Shown here: in pieces, positions 17,347-26,196 of the stretch
How the letters are laid out: the number at the start of each line of letters is the position of its first letter
Position numbering within the stretch: position 1 is the stretch's first letter
Assembly: GCA_046295655.1 (NCBI GenBank)
Contig: JBKBMT010000008.1
Coordinates: 1 to 55,778, forward strand
Length of the DNA stretch: 55,778 bases
Source of the DNA: JBKBMT01 sp046295655
GTDB lineage: Bacteria; Pseudomonadota; Alphaproteobacteria; Rhodobacterales; Rhodobacteraceae
Direction: 5' to 3'
Notes under the pieces: model-generated
Database searches by the model: none
What the model was told of the DNA's origin: nothing
The model's input: the letters and a program-made list of their open reading frames with translations, nothing else
Translations under genes and position numbers: made by a program

Positions 17347-18783
17347 TCAGTTCTCCCTTCCGTTGAAGATCGTCGCGACCGAGATGCGGTCCGAGGATGC
17401 CAGATCCTCGATCCAGAATTCCAGTTCGGTGCGGGCCGCGCTTGCGGCGGGTGTCCCGGCGGGCGCCACGACATAGACCCGCTGATGGTGGGTCGTGTCG
17501 GCTGGAACGGTTACGGTCAGCGCATCGGTGCCTTCGAGGCTGATGCGCAGCAGCGCATCGGACCGCAGCGAGAAGTGGAACGTCCGCTCCTCGTGATACT
17601 TGTTGCGCAGGCGCAGGTCATAGGTGTTGCGGATCGACCCGTCGGACAGGGTGACGAAGATCGGGTTGCGCACCGGTGTCACGTTCACATCGATGTCCGA
17701 ACGCAGGAACAGCGCCACCACGAGACCGATGCCGATGCCCGCCCAAAGCACCGTGTAGAGGATCGTCCGTGGCCGGAATACGTGCTGCCACACCGGTTTT
17801 GGCGGCTTGCCCTCGCGTTCCCGCTGTTCGTCTGTCAGGGCAAGATAGTCGATCAGACCCCGGGGCTTGCCGATCCTGTCCATGACGTCGTTGCAGGCGT
17901 CGATGCAGAGCCCGCAGGTGATGCACGCCAGCTGCTGGCCGTCGCGGATGTCGATGCCCATCGGGCAGACGTTGACGCAGGCCATGCAGTCGATACAGTC
18001 GCCCTGCGTGCCTTCGGGGGCGGCCTGCCCCTTCTTCAGCTTGCCGCGCGGTTCGCCCCGCCACTCGCGATAGCCGATGGTGATCGTATCCTCGTCCATC
18101 ATCGCGGCCTGGATGCGCGGCCAGGGACAGGCGTAGATGCATATCTGTTCCCGGGCAAAGCCGCCGAACCAGAAGGTCGTGCCGGTCAGGATTGCGATGG
18201 TCGTGTAGGCGACGGGATGGGCGGAGAAGCCGAGAAGGTCGCGCAGAAGGGTCGGCGCATCGGTGAAATAGAATACCCATGCGCCGCCGGTCGCCAGCGC
18301 GATGAGCAGCCACACGGTCCACTTGACCGCCCGCTTGCGGATCTTCTCGCCATTCCATTTCTGCCGATGCAGGCGCAGGCGCGCGTTGCGGTCGCCCTCG
18401 ATCCACCGCTCGACCAGTATGAAAAGATCGGTCCAGACCGTCTGCGGGCAGGCATAGCCGCACCAGACCCGTCCGGCGGCAGAGGTGAACAGGAACAGAC
18501 CGAGCCCGGCCATGATCAGTAGGCCCGCGACGAAATAGAACTCGTGCGGCCAGATCTCGATCATGAAGAAGAAGAAACGGCGGTTCGCCAGATCGACCAG
18601 AACGGCCTGGTCAGGCATGTTCGGACCGCGATCCCACCGGATCCATGGCGTGATGTAGTAGATCCCGAGCGTGACCGCCATGATCCACCACTTGAGGGTG
18701 CGGAAATTCCCCTTCACCCGTCTCGGGAACACCGGCTCGCGCGCGGCGTAGAGGCTTTGCTGCTGGCTGCTGTCGGAATTCAC
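17347..18783 (-). CDS. ccoG: cbb3 oxidase accessory protein CcoG (FixG), polyferredoxin-like
   Basis: Membrane protein of 478 residues, proposed to reduce copper during cbb3 assembly. Features in order: several N-terminal helices with GYACPQTVWTDLF, a di-cluster ferredoxin region with CIDCMACVNVCP and CITCGLCIDACN, another helix, and a C-terminal immunoglobulin-like domain. I chose GTG 18783 because GGAG lies eight bases upstream; an in-frame GTG at 18792 would add three residues. A FNR-type box is centred about 64 bases upstream of the start, giving ccoGHIS its own oxygen-responsive promoter. Confidence 0.95.
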   Translation of the reverse strand: MNSDSSQQQSLYAAREPVFPRRVKGNFRTLKWWIMAVTLGIYYITPWIRWDRGPNMPDQAVLVDLANRRFFFFMIEIWPHEFYFVAGLLIMAGLGLFLFTSAAGRVWCGYACPQTVWTDLFILVERWIEGDRNARLRLHRQKWNGEKIRKRAVKWTVWLLIALATGGAWVFYFTDAPTLLRDLLGFSAHPVAYTTIAILTGTTFWFGGFAREQICIYACPWPRIQAAMMDEDTITIGYREWRGEPRGKLKKGQAAPEGTQGDCIDCMACVNVCPMGIDIRDGQQLACITCGLCIDACNDVMDRIGKPRGLIDYLALTDEQREREGKPPKPVWQHVFRPRTILYTVLWAGIGIGLVVALFLRSDIDVNVTPVRNPIFVTLSDGSIRNTYDLRLRNKYHEERTFHFSLRSDALLRISLEGTDALTVTVPADTTHHQRVYVVAPAGTPAASAARTELEFWIEDLASSDRISVATIFNGREN

Positions 18784-18840
18784 GACGTTCACTCCGGACG
18801 GTCTCTTGCGCGTGTATCCCGCCTTCGGCCCCGTCGAACC

Positions 18841-18854
18841 TTGACTTGCATCAA
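18841..18854 (-). promoter_or_regulatory. FNR/FnrL-type box upstream of ccoGHIS
   Basis: TTGACTTGCATCAA matches the FNR consensus TTGAT-N4-ATCAA at nine of ten defined positions. It is centred at about 18847.5, roughly 64 bases before the ccoG start, consistent with a class II activator site and a short leader. In Rhodobacter-type bacteria FnrL activates cco genes under low oxygen; that this box acts the same way is inferred. Confidence 0.8.
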
Positions 18855-18922
18855 CAAAGCGGGATCTTCGATGCATCTAATCCGCCGCAGCCCGTCCCGG
18901 GACATCATCCGGCGGATATGTC

Positions 18923-18968
18923 GCACCGGCACCCCTGGAAACGCGCGAACAGGACGGGGTGCCGGTGC
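18923..18968. repeat. Perfect 13-bp inverted repeat between ccoNOQP and ccoGHIS
   Basis: GCACCGGCACCCC (18923-18935) is perfectly inverted at 18956-18968 around a 20-base loop. On the minus strand it would form a strong hairpin in the 3' untranslated region of ccoP, downstream of the shorter hairpin at 18972-18993. There is no following U tract, so it may stabilise the transcript end or aid factor-dependent termination rather than being an intrinsic terminator. Confidence 0.7.
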
Positions 18969-18971
18969 TGG

Positions 18972-18993
18972 CCCCGGCGGCGAGCCGCCGGGG
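18972..18993 (-). terminator. GC-rich hairpin just after ccoP
   Basis: CCCCGGCGGC and GCCGCCGGGG form a perfect 9-10 bp stem with a 2-4 base loop, beginning about nine bases after the ccoP stop. There is no U run, so the terminator label is tentative; with the adjacent 13-bp inverted repeat it separates the ccoNOQP and ccoGHIS transcripts. Confidence 0.5.
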
Positions 18994-19001
18994 TAGGTCA
19001 A

Positions 19002-19940
19002 TCACTCGCCGCCGCCGAGTCCGTGGACATAGATCGCCACGGCGCGGATCTCTGCCTCGCTCAGCCGGTCCGCCCAGCTTGGCATGACGCCGAAGCGGGA
19101 ATAGCGGACCGAATGGGTGATCGCCTCGACGCTGCCACCGTAGAGCCAGACCGCATTGTTCAGGGCCGGCGCGCCGATGTCGATGTTGCCCTCGCCGTCT
19201 TCGCCATGGCAGCTGGCGCAGTTGTCGGCAAAGATCGCGGCCCCCGGCGCGGCCATCGCCGCATCATGGTCCTGGCCGGAAAGCTGGCGGACATACTGCA
19301 CCACCTCGTCGATTTCCTGCCGCGAGAGGATCTCGCCGAAGGCGGGCATCTCGGACCAGCGGGCGTCGGGATCGGTGGTGTTGCGGATGCCGTGGGCGAT
19401 GGTGAGGTGGATGTTCTCGATGTCGCCGCCCCAGAGCCAGTCGTCGTCCAGCAGGTTCGGATAGCCCGAAGCCTGGACGCCCGCAGCACCGGCGCCGTGG
19501 CACTGGGCACACCAGGTGCGGAACACGGCCGCCCCGGCCTGGTTGGCGAAGGACACCAGCTCGGGGTGGTTCGCGATCTCGGTCAACTCGGTCTGCACCA
19601 GCCGTTCCTTGATCGGCGCGTTCGCGGCGGCAAAGCGCTGTATCTCGGCCGCCACGGCGTCGCGCTGGTTGTATCCCAGCACTCCCTGGGTGGCGCGGGT
19701 CAGCATCGGCCAGGCCGGATAGGCGATGGTGTAGAGCAGCGCCCAGACGATCGTGGCGTAGAAGATCCACAGCCACCAGCGGGGCATCGGGTTGTCGTAT
19801 TCCTCGATCCCGTCCCAGACATGTCCGGTCGTCTGGACGGTGCCGGCTACCTTCTTCTTCAGCACCGGCTTGGGATCGGGATACTGGCGCTCGGGGGGCG
19901 TGACCTTGTTGTCAGGCACGCGGTCTTCGGGATCGACCAT
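19002..19940 (-). CDS. ccoP: cbb3 oxidase diheme cytochrome c subunit CcoP
   Basis: Membrane-anchored diheme cytochrome c of 312 residues that passes electrons to CcoN. One N-terminal helix (WWLWIFYATIVWALLYTI) is followed by two periplasmic heme domains with CAQCH and CASCH; the axial Met of each domain is likely in SEMPAF and GVMPSW. ATG 19940 overlaps the ccoQ stop by one base; an alternative GTG at 19943 adds one residue. AAGGAG lies upstream within ccoQ. Confidence 0.97.
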   Translation of the reverse strand: MVDPEDRVPDNKVTPPERQYPDPKPVLKKKVAGTVQTTGHVWDGIEEYDNPMPRWWLWIFYATIVWALLYTIAYPAWPMLTRATQGVLGYNQRDAVAAEIQRFAAANAPIKERLVQTELTEIANHPELVSFANQAGAAVFRTWCAQCHGAGAAGVQASGYPNLLDDDWLWGGDIENIHLTIAHGIRNTTDPDARWSEMPAFGEILSRQEIDEVVQYVRQLSGQDHDAAMAAPGAAIFADNCASCHGEDGEGNIDIGAPALNNAVWLYGGSVEAITHSVRYSRFGVMPSWADRLSEAEIRAVAIYVHGLGGGE

Positions 19941-20167
19941 CACAGGGACTCCTTGATGCCGGCCGTTTCGGCCGCTTTCGGGCCGGCGCGCCTGGAGGCG
20001 CCGTCGCCCGGTCTGTCGTCGTTGCGGAAGATCGACTGCGCGATCTCGTCATGCGTGCCCCGGCTGCCCGGGCGGAAGGCCCAGATCACGACGCCGATGA
20101 AGAACAGCGTCATGAACAGCAGGTGCCAGCTGTCGGCGAAGGTGCGCAGCCAGGTGTAGGTTTCCAT
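19940..20167 (-). CDS. ccoQ: cbb3 oxidase subunit CcoQ
   Basis: Small 75-residue subunit with one helix (about residues 14-31) containing the FixQ pattern SWHLLFMTLFFIGVVIWAFRPG, followed by a charged cytoplasmic tail. It stabilises the assembled oxidase. It lies between ccoO and ccoP, nine bases after ccoO and overlapping ccoP by one base. Confidence 0.95.
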   Translation of the reverse strand: METYTWLRTFADSWHLLFMTLFFIGVVIWAFRPGSRGTHDEIAQSIFRNDDRPGDGASRRAGPKAAETAGIKESL

Positions 20168-20176
20168 GGCCGCCCC

Positions 20177-20902
20177 CTACCGGTTCGGGTCGTGCACGAA
20201 GGTCGAGAAGTCGACCATCGTCCCGAGGATCTGCAGATAGGCGATCATCGCATCCAGCTCGGTCAGCTGCGGCTGGCCGTCGAAGTTGCGCGTCTGCGCC
20301 CCGGGATAGCGCTCCAGAAGCCCGTCATGGTCGGCATCCGGATTCGCCTGCGCCAGCATGTCGGCCCGCGCATTCGCGATCATCTCGTCGCTGTAGGGCA
20401 CGCCGACCATGCGCAGGGCCTTCATCGAATCCTGGATGTAGCGCGTCTCGAGCGGCGTGCGTTCGAGGAATGCGTAGGGCGGCATCACCGATTCCGGCAC
20501 CACCGACTTGGCGTCGCGGAAGTGCTGCACGTGCCAGTCGTCCGAATACCGGCCGCCGACGCGGGCGAGGTCGGGCCCGGTGCGCTTGGACCCCCACTGG
20601 AACGGATGGTCGTACATCGATTCCGCCGCCAGGCTGTAATGGCCGTAGCGTTCGACCTCGTCCCGCATCGGCCGGATCATCTGGCTGTGGCAGCCATAGC
20701 AGCCCTCGCGGATGTAGATCTCGCGCCCCGCAAGCTCGAGCGGGCTGTAGGGGCGCACGCCCTCGACCTTCTCGATCGTGTTCTCGAGATAGAACAGCGG
20801 CGTGATCTGCACGAGGCCGCCGATGGTCACGACCACGAAGCTCAGCACCAGCAGGAGCGTGGCGTGGGTCTCGATCTTTTTGTGCTTTTCGAGGATACGC
20901 AT
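20177..20902 (-). CDS. ccoO: cbb3 oxidase monoheme cytochrome c subunit CcoO
   Basis: Monoheme cytochrome c of 241 residues with an N-terminal helix (THATLLLVLSFVVVTIGG) and the heme site CYGCHSQ; the axial Met is likely in ESVMPPYAF. It accepts electrons from CcoP or the bc1 complex and passes them to CcoN. I prefer ATG 20902 because AAGGAGG is optimally spaced from it; an ATG two codons upstream (20908) sits too close to that site. Twelve bases after ccoN. Confidence 0.97.
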   Translation of the reverse strand: MRILEKHKKIETHATLLLVLSFVVVTIGGLVQITPLFYLENTIEKVEGVRPYSPLELAGREIYIREGCYGCHSQMIRPMRDEVERYGHYSLAAESMYDHPFQWGSKRTGPDLARVGGRYSDDWHVQHFRDAKSVVPESVMPPYAFLERTPLETRYIQDSMKALRMVGVPYSDEMIANARADMLAQANPDADHDGLLERYPGAQTRNFDGQPQLTELDAMIAYLQILGTMVDFSTFVHDPNR

Positions 20903-20914
20903 CGTCATACCTCC

Positions 20915-22516
20915 TTATTCGGCCGGCACGGCGGCAGGCGCCGTGGAGCGTTCGGCCACCGAGGTGACGGTGCGCCACAGGTTGTAGCACATGATGATCG
21001 CGCCCGCGAGGAACAGTGTGCCCCCCAGCGCCCGGACCACATACATCGGGAACTTCGCGGAAACCGTGTCGGCGAAGGCGTTGACGAGGAAGCCGTTGGC
21101 ATCCACCTCGCGCCACATCAGGCCCTCCATGATGCCCGTCACCCACATCGACGAGGCGTAGAGCACGATGCCGATGGTCGCGAGCCAGAAGTGCCAGCTG
21201 ACCAGGTTCAGACTGTAGAGCCGTTCGCGGTTCCACAGCCGCGGCACGAGGAAGTAGAGCGCGGCGAAGGTGATCATCCCGTTCCAGCCCAAGGCGCCGG
21301 AATGGACGTGGCCGATGGTCCAGTCGGTGTAGTGCGACAGGCTGTTCACCGCCTTGATCGACATCATCGGCCCTTCGAAGGTGGACATCCCGTAGAAGCC
21401 GATGGACACCACCATCATGCGGATGATCGGGTCGGTGCGCAGCTTGTCCCAGGCGCCCGACAGCGTCATCAGCCCGTTGATCATGCCACCCCAGGACGGC
21501 ATCCACAGCATCACCGAGAACACCATGCCGAGCGTCGAGGCCCATTCGGGCAGCGCGGTATAGTGCAGATGGTGCGGGCCGGCCCAGATGTAGAGGAAGA
21601 TCAGCGCCCAGAAGTGGACGATCGACAGCTTGTAGGAATAGACGGGACGTTCGGCCTGCTTCGGCACGAAGTAATACATCATGCCGAGGAAGCCTGCGGT
21701 CAGGAAGAAGCCCACCGCGTTGTGGCCGTACCACCACTGGATCATCGCGTCCTGGACCCCCGACCAGGCGATGACCGATGTCGAGCCGAAGACCGAGACC
21801 GGGATCGCCACGTTGTTGACGAGGTGCAGCATGGCCACGGTGACGATCATCGACAGCAGGAACCAGTTGGCGACATAGATGTGGGGCTCCTTGCGGTTGA
21901 TCAGCGTTCCCATGAACACCAGCAGGAACGCCACCCAGACCACCACCACGAACAGGTCGATGTGCCAGTTGAGCTCGGCATATTCCTTGCCCTGGCTGCC
22001 GCCGAAGACATAGGAGGTCGCGGCCAGCACGATGATCAGCTGCCAGCCCCAGAACACGAACCAGCCGAGATTGCCGCCCCACAGCCGCGCCGCAGAGGTG
22101 CGCTGGACGATGTAGAAGGAAGACATGATGAGCGCGTTGCCGCCGAAGGCGAAGATCACCGCCGAAGTGTGCAGCGGACGCAACCGGCCGAAGTTCAGAT
22201 AGGGTTGTGCCCATTCGAAGTTCAGCGCCGGAAAGGCGAGCTGGAAGGCGATGAACACCCCGACCAGAAATCCCACCACGCCCCAGAAGGCGGTTGCGAT
22301 CACACCGGCGCGGATGACGTCGTCCATGTATTCGGTCTGAGGCGCCGGTGCCCGCGGCTCTCCGGCGCGGCGGAGCGTCCACAGGAACAATCCGCCGGCG
22401 ACCAGCATCACGATCAGCGCGTTGACGAGAAACGCCTCGTCACGCGCGTAGTTGGCGGCGATCGCGGAGAACACCGCGATCACGCCGAACACGACCAGTT
22501 TTACGTAGTCCCACAT
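20915..22516 (-). CDS. ccoN: cbb3 oxidase catalytic subunit I CcoN
   Basis: Heme-copper oxidase subunit I of the high-affinity C type; it reduces oxygen to water and pumps protons. The 533-residue protein has about twelve helices, with heme and CuB ligand histidines visible in RPLHTSAVIFAFG, WWYGHNAVGFF, WAGPHHLHYTALP and DWTIGHVHSGALGW. There are two adjacent ATGs (22519 and 22516); the second is better spaced from AAGGGA. A FNR-type box lies about 90-105 bases upstream. First gene of ccoNOQP. Confidence 0.98.
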   Translation of the reverse strand: MWDYVKLVVFGVIAVFSAIAANYARDEAFLVNALIVMLVAGGLFLWTLRRAGEPRAPAPQTEYMDDVIRAGVIATAFWGVVGFLVGVFIAFQLAFPALNFEWAQPYLNFGRLRPLHTSAVIFAFGGNALIMSSFYIVQRTSAARLWGGNLGWFVFWGWQLIIVLAATSYVFGGSQGKEYAELNWHIDLFVVVVWVAFLLVFMGTLINRKEPHIYVANWFLLSMIVTVAMLHLVNNVAIPVSVFGSTSVIAWSGVQDAMIQWWYGHNAVGFFLTAGFLGMMYYFVPKQAERPVYSYKLSIVHFWALIFLYIWAGPHHLHYTALPEWASTLGMVFSVMLWMPSWGGMINGLMTLSGAWDKLRTDPIIRMMVVSIGFYGMSTFEGPMMSIKAVNSLSHYTDWTIGHVHSGALGWNGMITFAALYFLVPRLWNRERLYSLNLVSWHFWLATIGIVLYASSMWVTGIMEGLMWREVDANGFLVNAFADTVSAKFPMYVVRALGGTLFLAGAIIMCYNLWRTVTSVAERSTAPAAVPAE

Positions 22517-22606
22517 CATGCGTCCCTTTGTCCTGCCCGGTCCGACTCGCGCCGGCCGGGCGTTTTTCGACAGGGTCGCTTGTGACCGGCGCCCCGGGAA
22601 GGCGCC

Positions 22607-22620
22607 TTGATCCATGTCAA
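22607..22620 (-). promoter_or_regulatory. FNR/FnrL-type box upstream of ccoNOQP
   Basis: TTGATCCATGTCAA is a near-perfect FNR box (TTGAT-N4-GTCAA), centred at about 22613.5, roughly 98 bases upstream of the ccoN start. It is the expected site for low-oxygen activation of ccoNOQP by FnrL in Rhodobacterales. Confidence 0.88.
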
Positions 22621-22690
22621 TGAAAGGAACGGGACGCGATGCCGTTGCAGGAGCGCGGTCGATCCGGGGTGCGGAACAGGGCGCGGGCGC

Positions 22691-22710
22691 GCCCGGCGTC
22701 CGTGCCGGGC
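22691..22710 (-). repeat. Hairpin downstream of the tyrosine autokinase gene
   Basis: GCCCGGC (22691-22697) and GCCGGGC (22704-22710) form a 7-bp stem with a six-base loop shortly after the minus-strand stop at 22718. There is no U run, so termination is only possible, not shown. Confidence 0.35.
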
Positions 22711-22717
22711 TCCGGGG

Positions 22718-23617
22718 TCAGGCGTAACTGCTGTAGTCGAGTTCGCGTTCGAGGAACCGGCACTTGTTCAGGACCACGCCCATGACATTGGTGTGGACTG
22801 CCAGTTCGCGCTCGCAGAGGTCGACCTCGCGCACTGTGCTGCGCTCTGCTGCAGCCACGATCAGCACTGCATCCACATGCGGGACGAAGGCCATCGCATC
22901 GTCGGAGGCCAGCATCGGCGGCAGGTCGAAGATCATCAGGCTGGGCGCAAATTCGGCCTCGATGGCCGCGAGGGCAGGTCGGACGCTGGCGCCCTGGAGC
23001 AGTTCCGAGGTATTCCGGACCGGGCCGTGGTTCGACGAGAGCGCAAGGTTGGTCCCGTAGCGCACCGCATTTGGCCCCAAGGCGGCGTGCCCGGCCAGAA
23101 CCTCTCCGAAGGACTGCCGTTCGCGCAGGCCGAGCGTCTTGGCCAGCGAGGGGCGCCGCAGGTCGACCTCGGCCAGGATCGTCCGAAGGTCGGGCTGGCG
23201 ACCCAGCGAGAAGGCGAGGTTGAGGCAGGTGGTCGTCTTCCCGCAGCCGGGGCCGGGCGAAGTAATCGCCAACCGGCGCCAGCCGTTCGCCCGCATCTGC
23301 TGGATCACCCGGGTGCGCATGACATCGAGATGCGCGGTCTTCCGCCCCCCTTCCAGCGCCACCAGGCGCCGACGCTCCATGACCTCGCGATCCGGCCTGA
23401 AGGGTGCAAGCGCCGCCCAGGCTGCTGCGACGCCATCGTCCGCGGGTCGCGGGACCTCAGGCGTTGCGCGCGCGGTCGGGGGTAGTGGCGGTGCCTCAGC
23501 CACCTTCGGCGGCGCGGCGGGAACGGCGGGTTCGGGTGCCGGCGGCTTCGCCTGTGCCGGGGCGGCTGCGGCGCGCTGGGCGCGGGCCTTGGCGATGGCG
23601 GATTGGATGCGTTCCAC
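22718..23617 (-). CDS. CpsD/CapB-family polysaccharide tyrosine autokinase
   Basis: BY-kinase domain protein of 299 residues that works with a Wzz-type membrane partner to control polysaccharide chain assembly. After a Pro/Ala-rich linker (residues ~15-65) come Walker A SPGPGCGKTTT, Walker A' LAEVDLRRPSL and Walker B LMIFDLPPML, and a C-terminal tyrosine pair (DYSSYA) that can serve as autophosphorylation site. It resembles the stand-alone kinases of exosortase/EPS loci. The start is GTG 23617 with AAAGGA seven bases upstream. It follows the chain-length gene by 24 bases. Confidence 0.9.
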   Translation of the reverse strand: MERIQSAIAKARAQRAAAAPAQAKPPAPEPAVPAAPPKVAEAPPLPPTARATPEVPRPADDGVAAAWAALAPFRPDREVMERRRLVALEGGRKTAHLDVMRTRVIQQMRANGWRRLAITSPGPGCGKTTTCLNLAFSLGRQPDLRTILAEVDLRRPSLAKTLGLRERQSFGEVLAGHAALGPNAVRYGTNLALSSNHGPVRNTSELLQGASVRPALAAIEAEFAPSLMIFDLPPMLASDDAMAFVPHVDAVLIVAAAERSTVREVDLCERELAVHTNVMGVVLNKCRFLERELDYSSYA

Positions 23618-23641
23618 GGGGTTGTTCCTTTCCGGCGAAGA

Positions 23642-25243
23642 TCAGTCGCCAAAGCGGGCGCGAAGGCGGGCAAGCCCCTCGTCCAGCCCGGTCTGGCGCA
23701 TGGCCTGGTCGATGATCTGGTCGAGCGGGCGCACATAGCGGTCCACCGCCCATATCCCTGCCGGTATGCCGCCCAGAACCACGATCAGCGCGGTGGTAAT
23801 CGCAAGCGTCCGCAACCGTGCCTCGCGCCGCGTCCGCGTATAGGGCAGCGTCGCAAAGGGTGCGATGCCGAGCTTGCGCGTCAGATCGACAGGCCGGCGG
23901 ATGGCGCGGTTGGTAAGCTCGAGCAGCAGCACGAAACCTGCCGCCAGTGCTAGGCCGAAGCCGACGCCGCCGGCAGCGATGAGGGTCCGGTTCGGCCGGG
24001 CCGGCTGGCGCGGCGTTACGGCCTGTTCGATGATGCTGATGCGCTGACCCTTCGCCAGCGTCTCGATCGTGTCGCCGGTCTGTGCCCGCGCCCGTGCAGC
24101 GACAGCCTGATCGTACTGGCTGCGTGTGTTGGCATAGTCGCGCTCCAGCGCCTCGAGGGCGATCGCATTGGCCGGCGTCGCCTCGATCGATGTCTTCAGC
24201 CGGTCGAGCGAGGTCAGAACGCGGCCGCGCTGGTCCTCGATCTGTGCGATCTGCCCGTCGATATCGGCCATCTGGAGCTGGAACGCGGTGAGCTGCGCAT
24301 CGGCGCCGGATGCCCCGGCGCCCGACATCTGCGCCGCCACAACGGGTTCCAGTCGCGCGATCTGTGCCTCGATCATCCGCACCCGGGGGTTTTGCGGTGT
24401 GTAGACCGCCAGCGCCTGGGTCAGCTGGTCACGCAAGGCCACCAGTTGCCGCTGCTCGACGGTCTGCGGGGCGTTGGCCGGGGCAGCCACCTGGCCCGTG
24501 GTCTCGAACAGATGCACGAGGCGCGCACGCCGGTCCCGCAGGGCCGCGAGATCGCGTTCGAGAACGATCAGCCGTTCCTGCTCCAGCGCTTCCTGCCGGC
24601 GCCGGAAGTCGAGGCTGTCGGGCAGCGCCTCCTGGTTGGCGTTCTTGAACTCGAGAATCCGTGCGCTGCGGATCGCCAGTTCCCGGTCGAGCCGTTCGAC
24701 CTCCTGGTTGAAGAATTCCAGCGTCTGACCGGAGACCGTGGTGCGCAGCCGCACGTTCTCGGCGAGGATCATGCTGACGAGTTCGTTTGTGACCGTGGTA
24801 GACATCGCCGCGGTCGGCGCCTCGAAGGACACCGTCACGAAGACCGCCTGCGCCCCCTGCCCGCGGCTCTGGGCGGTGCGCGGTCCGCTGCCCGATACGC
24901 TGATCTGGATCCGCCGGCGCATGTCCTCGACGATTTCGTCAGGGTTCAGCCGCCGGGTCGAATTGGCATAGACCTGCATGCGGTTGGACAGTTCCAGAAG
25001 GCTGGCCCTGGTCTGGATGCGCTGCTGGATGATCTGAAGCTGCTCGGTTGCCTGGGTCTGCACCGTCGAGGCCGCAAGCGTGCCCGGGATCTGTTCGGAT
25101 TCCAGAAGCAGGCGCGCCTGGGCGACATAGACCGGCGGCAGCACGGTTGCGACCGCAAGACCAACCGCTGTCCCGAGCGCCACGAAAAGCGCGATCCAGG
25201 GCAGCCGGCGCAGGATCAGGGAAAGATAGAAACGCACGTCCAT
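23642..25243 (-). CDS. Wzz/GumC-type exopolysaccharide chain-length determinant
   Basis: Inner membrane polysaccharide co-polymerase of 533 residues. It has an N-terminal helix (about 14-36), a long periplasmic coiled-coil region rich in Glu, Arg, Gln and Leu (about 130-410), the proline-rich motif PRQPARPNRT, a second helix, and an extra hydrophobic segment near the C-terminus (TTALIVVLGGIPAGIWAV). No kinase domain is fused; the partner kinase is the next gene. ATG 25243 follows the AAA ATPase stop by two bases, so the three genes form one unit. Confidence 0.88.
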   Translation of the reverse strand: MDVRFYLSLILRRLPWIALFVALGTAVGLAVATVLPPVYVAQARLLLESEQIPGTLAASTVQTQATEQLQIIQQRIQTRASLLELSNRMQVYANSTRRLNPDEIVEDMRRRIQISVSGSGPRTAQSRGQGAQAVFVTVSFEAPTAAMSTTVTNELVSMILAENVRLRTTVSGQTLEFFNQEVERLDRELAIRSARILEFKNANQEALPDSLDFRRRQEALEQERLIVLERDLAALRDRRARLVHLFETTGQVAAPANAPQTVEQRQLVALRDQLTQALAVYTPQNPRVRMIEAQIARLEPVVAAQMSGAGASGADAQLTAFQLQMADIDGQIAQIEDQRGRVLTSLDRLKTSIEATPANAIALEALERDYANTRSQYDQAVAARARAQTGDTIETLAKGQRISIIEQAVTPRQPARPNRTLIAAGGVGFGLALAAGFVLLLELTNRAIRRPVDLTRKLGIAPFATLPYTRTRREARLRTLAITTALIVVLGGIPAGIWAVDRYVRPLDQIIDQAMRQTGLDEGLARLRARFGD

Positions 25244-25245
25244 GT

Positions 25246-26196
25246 TCAGCTCGACTCCACCCCGGCCCGAATCTCGCCTTGCGCGCCATCGGCCGGGTTC
25301 GGCTGGGGCATCAGGCCACCAGCGAAGAAAACGCCATCGTCGATGACCTGCCGGATGGTGGGCAGGTCCACGACGTCCTCGTTGCGTGCGAAGGCATATA
25401 GCAGAGCCATGTCGCACAGCTGGTTCACAAGTCGCGGCACGCCGCGTGTGGCGGCGTGGATGGCCCGCGTCGCCGCCGGTGTGAACACCTCGTCCGAACG
25501 GCCTGCCAGTTCCATCCTGTGCCGGACATAGGCATCCACCGTTTCGGCATCCATCGTCGTCAGATGGAAACTGGCCGTGACGCGCTGGGCGAACTGGACA
25601 AGGTCGGGCCGGCGGATCGTGTCGCGCAGCTCGGGCTGGCCGACGAGGACAAGCTGCAAAAGCTCGTCCTTGTTGGCGTTGATGTTGGTGAACATGCGCA
25701 GCTCTTCCAGCGACTCGCGGCTGAGGTTCTGCGCCTCGTCGAAGATGAGCACGACCCGGCGTCCGCTGGCGTATTCGTCGATGAGGAACTGCTGGAACCG
25801 GCCGAAAAGATCGACATAGGTCGCATCGGTCGGCGCTTCCTGACCGAGCGCCAGCAAGACCCAGCGCAACAGCTCGCCCCGGTCGCCGTGCGCGTTCGAC
25901 ACGAGACCGACCGTGATCTCGTCGCCCAGGGTGCGCAGAAGATGATGCAGAAGGGTGGTCTTGCCGGCCCCGATCTCTCCGGTGATCAGGGTGACAGGTG
26001 CGCGGGTCAGCAATCCGTATTCCAGGATTGCGAAGGCCCGCGTGTGCGCCTTCGACCAGAACAGGAAGGACGGATCCGGAAGCAGCGTGAAGGGTCGTTC
26101 CGCAAGCCGGAAATGTGCGGTGTAGAGGTCGAGCGTGCTCGACCCCCGCGCCTGCGGCCCGGTTGCCCCGTGGCGAAGTCTGCTGCCTGTCTGCAC
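25246..26196 (-). CDS. Exosortase/EPS-associated AAA ATPase (ExeA/TIGR03015-like)
   Basis: Cytoplasmic ATPase of 316 residues, resembling the ATPase found in PEP-CTERM/EPS loci and the ExeA family. It shows the entry segment ERPFTLLPDPSFLFWS, Walker A GEIGAGKTT, Walker B VVLIFDEAQNL, sensor VGQPELRD and the C-terminal GVPRLVNQLCDMALLYA. I chose GTG 26196 because AAGGAG (26202-26207) is ideally spaced. The frame stays open to a GTG at 26559, which would add 121 low-complexity residues not expected in the family. It heads the ATPase/chain-length/kinase operon. Confidence 0.82.
   Translation of the reverse strand: MQTGSRLRHGATGPQARGSSTLDLYTAHFRLAERPFTLLPDPSFLFWSKAHTRAFAILEYGLLTRAPVTLITGEIGAGKTTLLHHLLRTLGDEITVGLVSNAHGDRGELLRWVLLALGQEAPTDATYVDLFGRFQQFLIDEYASGRRVVLIFDEAQNLSRESLEELRMFTNINANKDELLQLVLVGQPELRDTIRRPDLVQFAQRVTASFHLTTMDAETVDAYVRHRMELAGRSDEVFTPAATRAIHAATRGVPRLVNQLCDMALLYAFARNEDVVDLPTIRQVIDDGVFFAGGLMPQPNPADGAQGEIRAGVESS

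Noticed and set aside
20051..22585. 844-codon plus-strand open frame opposite ccoN/ccoO
   Set aside because: Antisense shadow of the cbb3 genes; composition (His, Asp, Arg, Gln) fits no protein family.
22691..22710. Intrinsic terminator after the tyrosine autokinase
   Set aside because: Good stem but no U run on the minus strand; kept only as a hairpin.
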